A DNA stretch of 9,051 nt, taken from positions 1 to 9,051 of the forward strand of contig CAIVPY010000391.1 of assembly GCA_903907885.1 (NCBI GenBank), given 5' to 3'. A program made the position numbers and the translations under genes. The stretch is from an uncultured Bacteroidota bacterium (GTDB taxonomy: Bacteria; Bacteroidota; Bacteroidia; UKL13-3). Shown here in pieces: positions 7,222-9,051 of the stretch. Below the pieces are notes generated by a model that was not told the DNA's origin, made no database searches, and was given only the letters and a program-made list of their open reading frames with translations. How positions within the stretch are numbered: position 1 is the stretch's first letter; each line of letters begins with the position of its first letter.

Positions 7222-7647
7222 ATGAGAAAAGAACATGATGATTTCAGACTTAAAATTAGAAAAATAAGAGTAGAAGAATATCAATCATTAAGAAAAACAA
7301 CAAGTTGGGATTTAATTGAAGATAATATAGTCAAAACTGCACTTGAGAATGACCTATTCTCAATTTGCGTTTATGATAATGAAAAATTAATAGGAATGGG
7401 TAGGGTAATTGGAGATGGTGCTATTTATTTTTACATTCAAGATATAATAGTAACACCATAATATAAAGGAAGGGGTGTTGGCAAATTAATAATGAGTAAA
7501 ATTGAATTGTTTTTAAATGAAACATCTAATAATAATTCATTTGTTGGCTTAATGGCAGTCGCAGGAGTAAAAGAGTTTTATTACAAATTTGGTTATAATG
7601 AACGACCAGATAATAGACCAGGTATGTACAAAATAATAAAGCACTAA
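7222..7647 (+). pseudogene. GNAT-family N-acetyltransferase interrupted by one in-frame TAA
   Basis: Read through a single TAA at 7459-7461 (codon 80), the frame from ATG 7222 to the stop at 7645-7647 gives a complete 141-residue GNAT acetyltransferase, normal for the family. GNATs move an acetyl group from acetyl-CoA to an amine; the substrate is not readable here. Visible parts: EKLIGMGRVIGDG (54-66) as strands 2-3, YFYIQDIIVTP (69-79) as strand 4, then the stop, then YKGRGVGKLI (81-90), the acetyl-CoA pyrophosphate-binding loop, and VKEFYYKFGYNERP as motif B. Family members have Glu or Gln at the stop position (P-[EQ]-Y), so one base change (GAA or CAA to TAA) explains it. The 79-residue product would lack the whole cofactor site. 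GC counted over 7261-7440 is 50/180 (28%), lower than its neighbours, which suggests transfer. It may be a recent nonsense mutation, a sequencing error or, less likely, read-through. Earlier TTG (7216) is possible but ATG 7222 is preferred. Confidence 0.8.
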
Positions 7648-7701
7648 AAAAAACAAATATAAATCGGACTTCAAAAAGGAACTGACTTGTCCTGAAAAAA
7701 G

Positions 7702-7740
7702 TTTACAGTTTGGGGTGCATCTAATCCGCCACAACGTAAA
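7702..7740. repeat. Long imperfect hairpin between the two GNAT genes
   Basis: TTTAC (7702-7706) pairs with GTAAA (7736-7740); GTT (7708-7710) with AAC (7733-7735); TGG (7711-7713) with CCA (7729-7731); and GG (7714-7715) with CC (7726-7727). Single bases A7707, G7728 and C7732 bulge out, and the loop is ten bases. That is 13 pairs with three one-base bulges, 24 bases before the second GNAT's ATG. The layout with extrahelical bases recalls integron attC hairpins. However, the outer order is GTT...AAC, not the RYYYAAC...GTTRRRY of attC, so it is not called one. It is more GC-rich than the surrounding DNA. Confidence 0.45.
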
Positions 7741-7764
7741 GCTGCCATCCGTAGTAGTCAGGTT

Positions 7765-8196
7765 ATGACGACAAATAAACCGTATCAGAATATGAACGAT
7801 ATAGAAATAAATACAGACAAAAATCAACTCGACTTACACTTTATAAACGAGTTTATTTCAAATTCATATTGGGCTAAGGGCAGAACAAAAGAAACAATGC
7901 AAACCTGTATTGACAATTCATTGAATTTTGGTGTTTACTTTCAAGACAGACAAATTGGTTATGCTCGTATAGTGACTGACTACGGGCAATTCGCATACTT
8001 AATGGACTTGTTCATTGAAGAAAAACATAGAGGGAAAGGCTATTCTAAAAAATTAATGAAATATATCATGGAATTTGCCTCACTGAAAAACGTTAAGGTA
8101 TGGAGGCTGGCTACAAGTGACACTCACGGATTATATAAGAAATTCGGATTTAATGCATTAGCAAAACCCGAAAAGTTAATGGAGTTAATTAAGTAG
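7765..8196 (+). CDS. GNAT-family N-acetyltransferase
   Basis: This is a complete 143-residue single-domain GNAT acetyltransferase, a soluble cytoplasmic enzyme using acetyl-CoA; the acceptor cannot be predicted. Marks in order: ISNSYWAKGRTKET (31-44), the substrate-side helix pair of this subfamily; NFGVYFQDRQIGYARIVTDY (54-73), the central strands; FAYLMDLFIEE (77-87), strand 4; HRGKGYSKKLM (88-98), the acetyl-CoA-binding loop, with Ser in place of the usual Gly/Ala at its end; and TSDTHGLYKKFGF (117-129), motif B. Related proteins usually start close to the IEINTDK segment, so Met10 (7792) is a plausible alternative start. It differs clearly in sequence from the broken GNAT upstream, so the two are not a simple tandem duplication. 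It lies 117 bases after that gene and converges with the exported protein gene on the other strand, 70 bases away. Possible roles include detoxification or small-molecule or protein acetylation. Confidence 0.9.
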   Translation: MTTNKPYQNMNDIEINTDKNQLDLHFINEFISNSYWAKGRTKETMQTCIDNSLNFGVYFQDRQIGYARIVTDYGQFAYLMDLFIEEKHRGKGYSKKLMKYIMEFASLKNVKVWRLATSDTHGLYKKFGFNALAKPEKLMELIK

Positions 8197-8266
8197 ACAA
8201 AATGAACTTAAATATTCTTAGACAAATAGCTGGTGATATTCAGCAAATGCTCACTTAAGGAAAGTT

Positions 8267-8833
8267 CTATTTATCAAAATTCAAATTAACAGGCTCGTCA
8301 TTTGCACTTTTCCCAGTTGACGGTATTGTATTATCCACCACTTCAAAATTTATTTCATCAAACCAAATTTGTCCAGTGCCATCTAACAAAGCGCCAAAAG
8401 CAATGTTGGTTGCCGAACTTGGCACACTCAGCACAATTTCGCATTTTTTCCAGTCAGTAGTTCCTTTAATGGGTCTGTCGTGCATATTGTCAAACGAAAG
8501 TGATTTGTTAGCCCCCGCTTGATCCACCCTTAGCCAAAATCCTGCCCAACTTGCCACCTCATTGGATTTCATCCAAGCCGTCATTTTAATCTTTTTGCCT
8601 AGATACTTATCTGGTTTAAAATTCTGCATCAAGGTTCCAAAACCATCTATACGTTTTTTTAGGGATTTAATACTTGCAGCATTCTTGCCATCCTTGCCAG
8701 CACCTGCATCAGTGAACATATCATAGAGTTGAGGCGTACTACCAGCTTTAAACCAACCTTCGGGTAAATCAAATGATAGTAGGCTAGAACATAAACTAAG
8801 CATTAAAAAGAAGGAGAAGATTTTATTGCTCAT
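8267..8833 (-). CDS. Small exported jelly-roll-like protein
   Basis: This gene encodes 188 residues. Residues 1-20 are a signal peptide-like segment (MSNKIFSFFLMLSLCSS); Cys15 is not in a good lipobox, because Leu precedes it. The mature part is a single beta-rich domain with a recognisable pattern: LPEGWFKAGS (23-32), a short loop, FGTLMQNF (65-72), YLGKKIKMTAWMKS (77-90), WAGFWLRVD (96-104), FDNMHDRPIKGTTDW (114-128), CEIVLSVPSSATNIAFGALLDGTGQIWFDEINFEVV (131-166). I know this pattern from a galactose-binding-like domain fused to some AraC-type regulators and hydrolases; here it stands alone, so a ligand-binding role in the periplasm is only inferred. The ATG at 8831-8833 is preferred over one at 8867-8869, because a perfect -7 promoter box (8857-8864) lies inside the longer version and the shorter one starts directly with the signal peptide. 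It lies 50 bases after pheT on the same strand. Confidence 0.8.
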   Translation of the reverse strand: MSNKIFSFFLMLSLCSSLLSFDLPEGWFKAGSTPQLYDMFTDAGAGKDGKNAASIKSLKKRIDGFGTLMQNFKPDKYLGKKIKMTAWMKSNEVASWAGFWLRVDQAGANKSLSFDNMHDRPIKGTTDWKKCEIVLSVPSSATNIAFGALLDGTGQIWFDEINFEVVDNTIPSTGKSANDEPVNLNFDK

Positions 8834-8856
8834 AATGAATTGGGAATTAACCCTCA

Positions 8857-8864
8857 CAAACGTA
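8857..8864 (-). promoter_or_regulatory. -7 promoter box for the small exported protein
   Basis: On the minus strand TACGTTTG matches the Bacteroidota -7 consensus TAnnTTTG exactly, in the 50-base gap after pheT. The predicted start of transcription would be near 8850, about 17 bases before the ATG at 8833. A TTG for the -33 box is not seen at 17-23 bases; the nearest lies 28 bases away, inside the pheT end. The box supports the short start codon choice. Confidence 0.5.
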
Positions 8865-8883
8865 TACAAAAAGATGTGAAAAT

Positions 8884-9051
8884 CTATCCCCTCAAAACAG
8901 CGCCTACTTCTTTTTCGTAGTTTTTGATAAGTCTTTGCATCACCGAATCAATCACATCGTCAGTCAAAGTTTTGCTTTCATCTTGCAAAATAAAACTTAA
9001 GGCATAACTCTTTTTGCCTTGTTCTATTTTATCGCCTTTATACACATCAAA
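8884..9051 (-). CDS. pheT: Phenylalanine-tRNA ligase beta subunit, C-terminal end
   Basis: The last 55 codons plus stop (TAG at 8884-8886) of a gene entering from the right edge are visible. The reading FDVYKGDKIEQGKKSYA, then LSFILQDESKTLTDDVID and VMQRLIKNYEKEVGAVLRG, is the ferredoxin-fold anticodon-binding domain that ends the bacterial PheRS beta chain: the FDVYxG(D/E)xI.xGKKSYA strand, the SFILQ(D)xxKTLTD strand-turn and the closing helix with EKExGAxLR. PheT pairs with PheS to charge tRNA-Phe in the cytoplasm; the beta chain is usually about 800 residues, so roughly 7% is seen here. The exported protein gene follows it 50 bases on. Confidence 0.93.
   Translation of the reverse strand, partial: FDVYKGDKIEQGKKSYALSFILQDESKTLTDDVIDSVMQRLIKNYEKEVGAVLRG

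Noticed and set aside
7702..7740. Integron attC site
   Set aside because: The bulged stem is suggestive, but the outer boxes run GTT...AAC on both strands as read, not RYYYAAC...GTTRRRY, and no integrase gene is in the window.
7549..7827. Minus-strand open frame of 92 codons across the GNAT linker
   Set aside because: It overlaps both GNAT genes in antisense, including the conserved motif B of the first, and has no recognisable domain.
8205..8261. Short frame ATG 8205 to TAA reading MNLNILRQIAGDIQQMLT, reminiscent of a transposase tail
   Set aside because: Only 18 codons, no supporting inverted repeats or other transposase pieces nearby; too little to call an IS remnant.

Overview
The window looks like a chromosomal segment of an AT-rich member of the Bacteroidota. 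Three things point there: the large secreted protein ends in a type IX secretion (Por) sorting domain, a system known from this phylum; two genes have a perfect TAnnTTTG promoter box of the Bacteroides type just upstream; and the housekeeping proteins at both ends read as Bacteroidota versions. Nothing in the sequence fixes a genus.

Layout from left to right. At 1-515 (minus) lies the N-terminal third of IMP dehydrogenase (guaB), with a good promoter at 546-575. A divergent intergenic region of about 250 bases follows and holds two small hairpins. At 766-2442 (plus) is a GT39/ArnT-like membrane glycosyltransferase that starts with GTG. Directly behind it, around 2527-2980, is a decayed C-terminal remnant of an LTA-synthase/sulfatase-type enzyme that has lost its catalytic core. 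After a perfect 20-base AT palindrome comes a 1313-residue secreted, Ig-repeat, T9SS-sorted protein (3101-7042). It is followed by a stretch rich in inverted repeats (about 7050-7200).

Next come two small GNAT acetyltransferase genes, each preceded by its own imperfect hairpin. The first (7222-7647) is intact except for one in-frame TAA that sits exactly in front of the acetyl-CoA-binding loop. The second (7765-8196) is complete. On the minus strand, converging on them, lie a small exported jelly-roll-type protein (8267-8833, with its own -7 box) and the 3' end of pheT (8884-9051).

The middle of the window therefore reads as an accessory island between two essential housekeeping genes, guaB and pheT. 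It mixes an envelope glycosylation gene, a giant surface protein, a gene relic and two small mobile-looking acetyltransferase genes. No transposase, integrase, CRISPR array, tRNA or rRNA was seen. I found no clear evidence of a new multi-gene system. The best leads are the interrupted GNAT gene and the hairpins next to the two GNAT genes.
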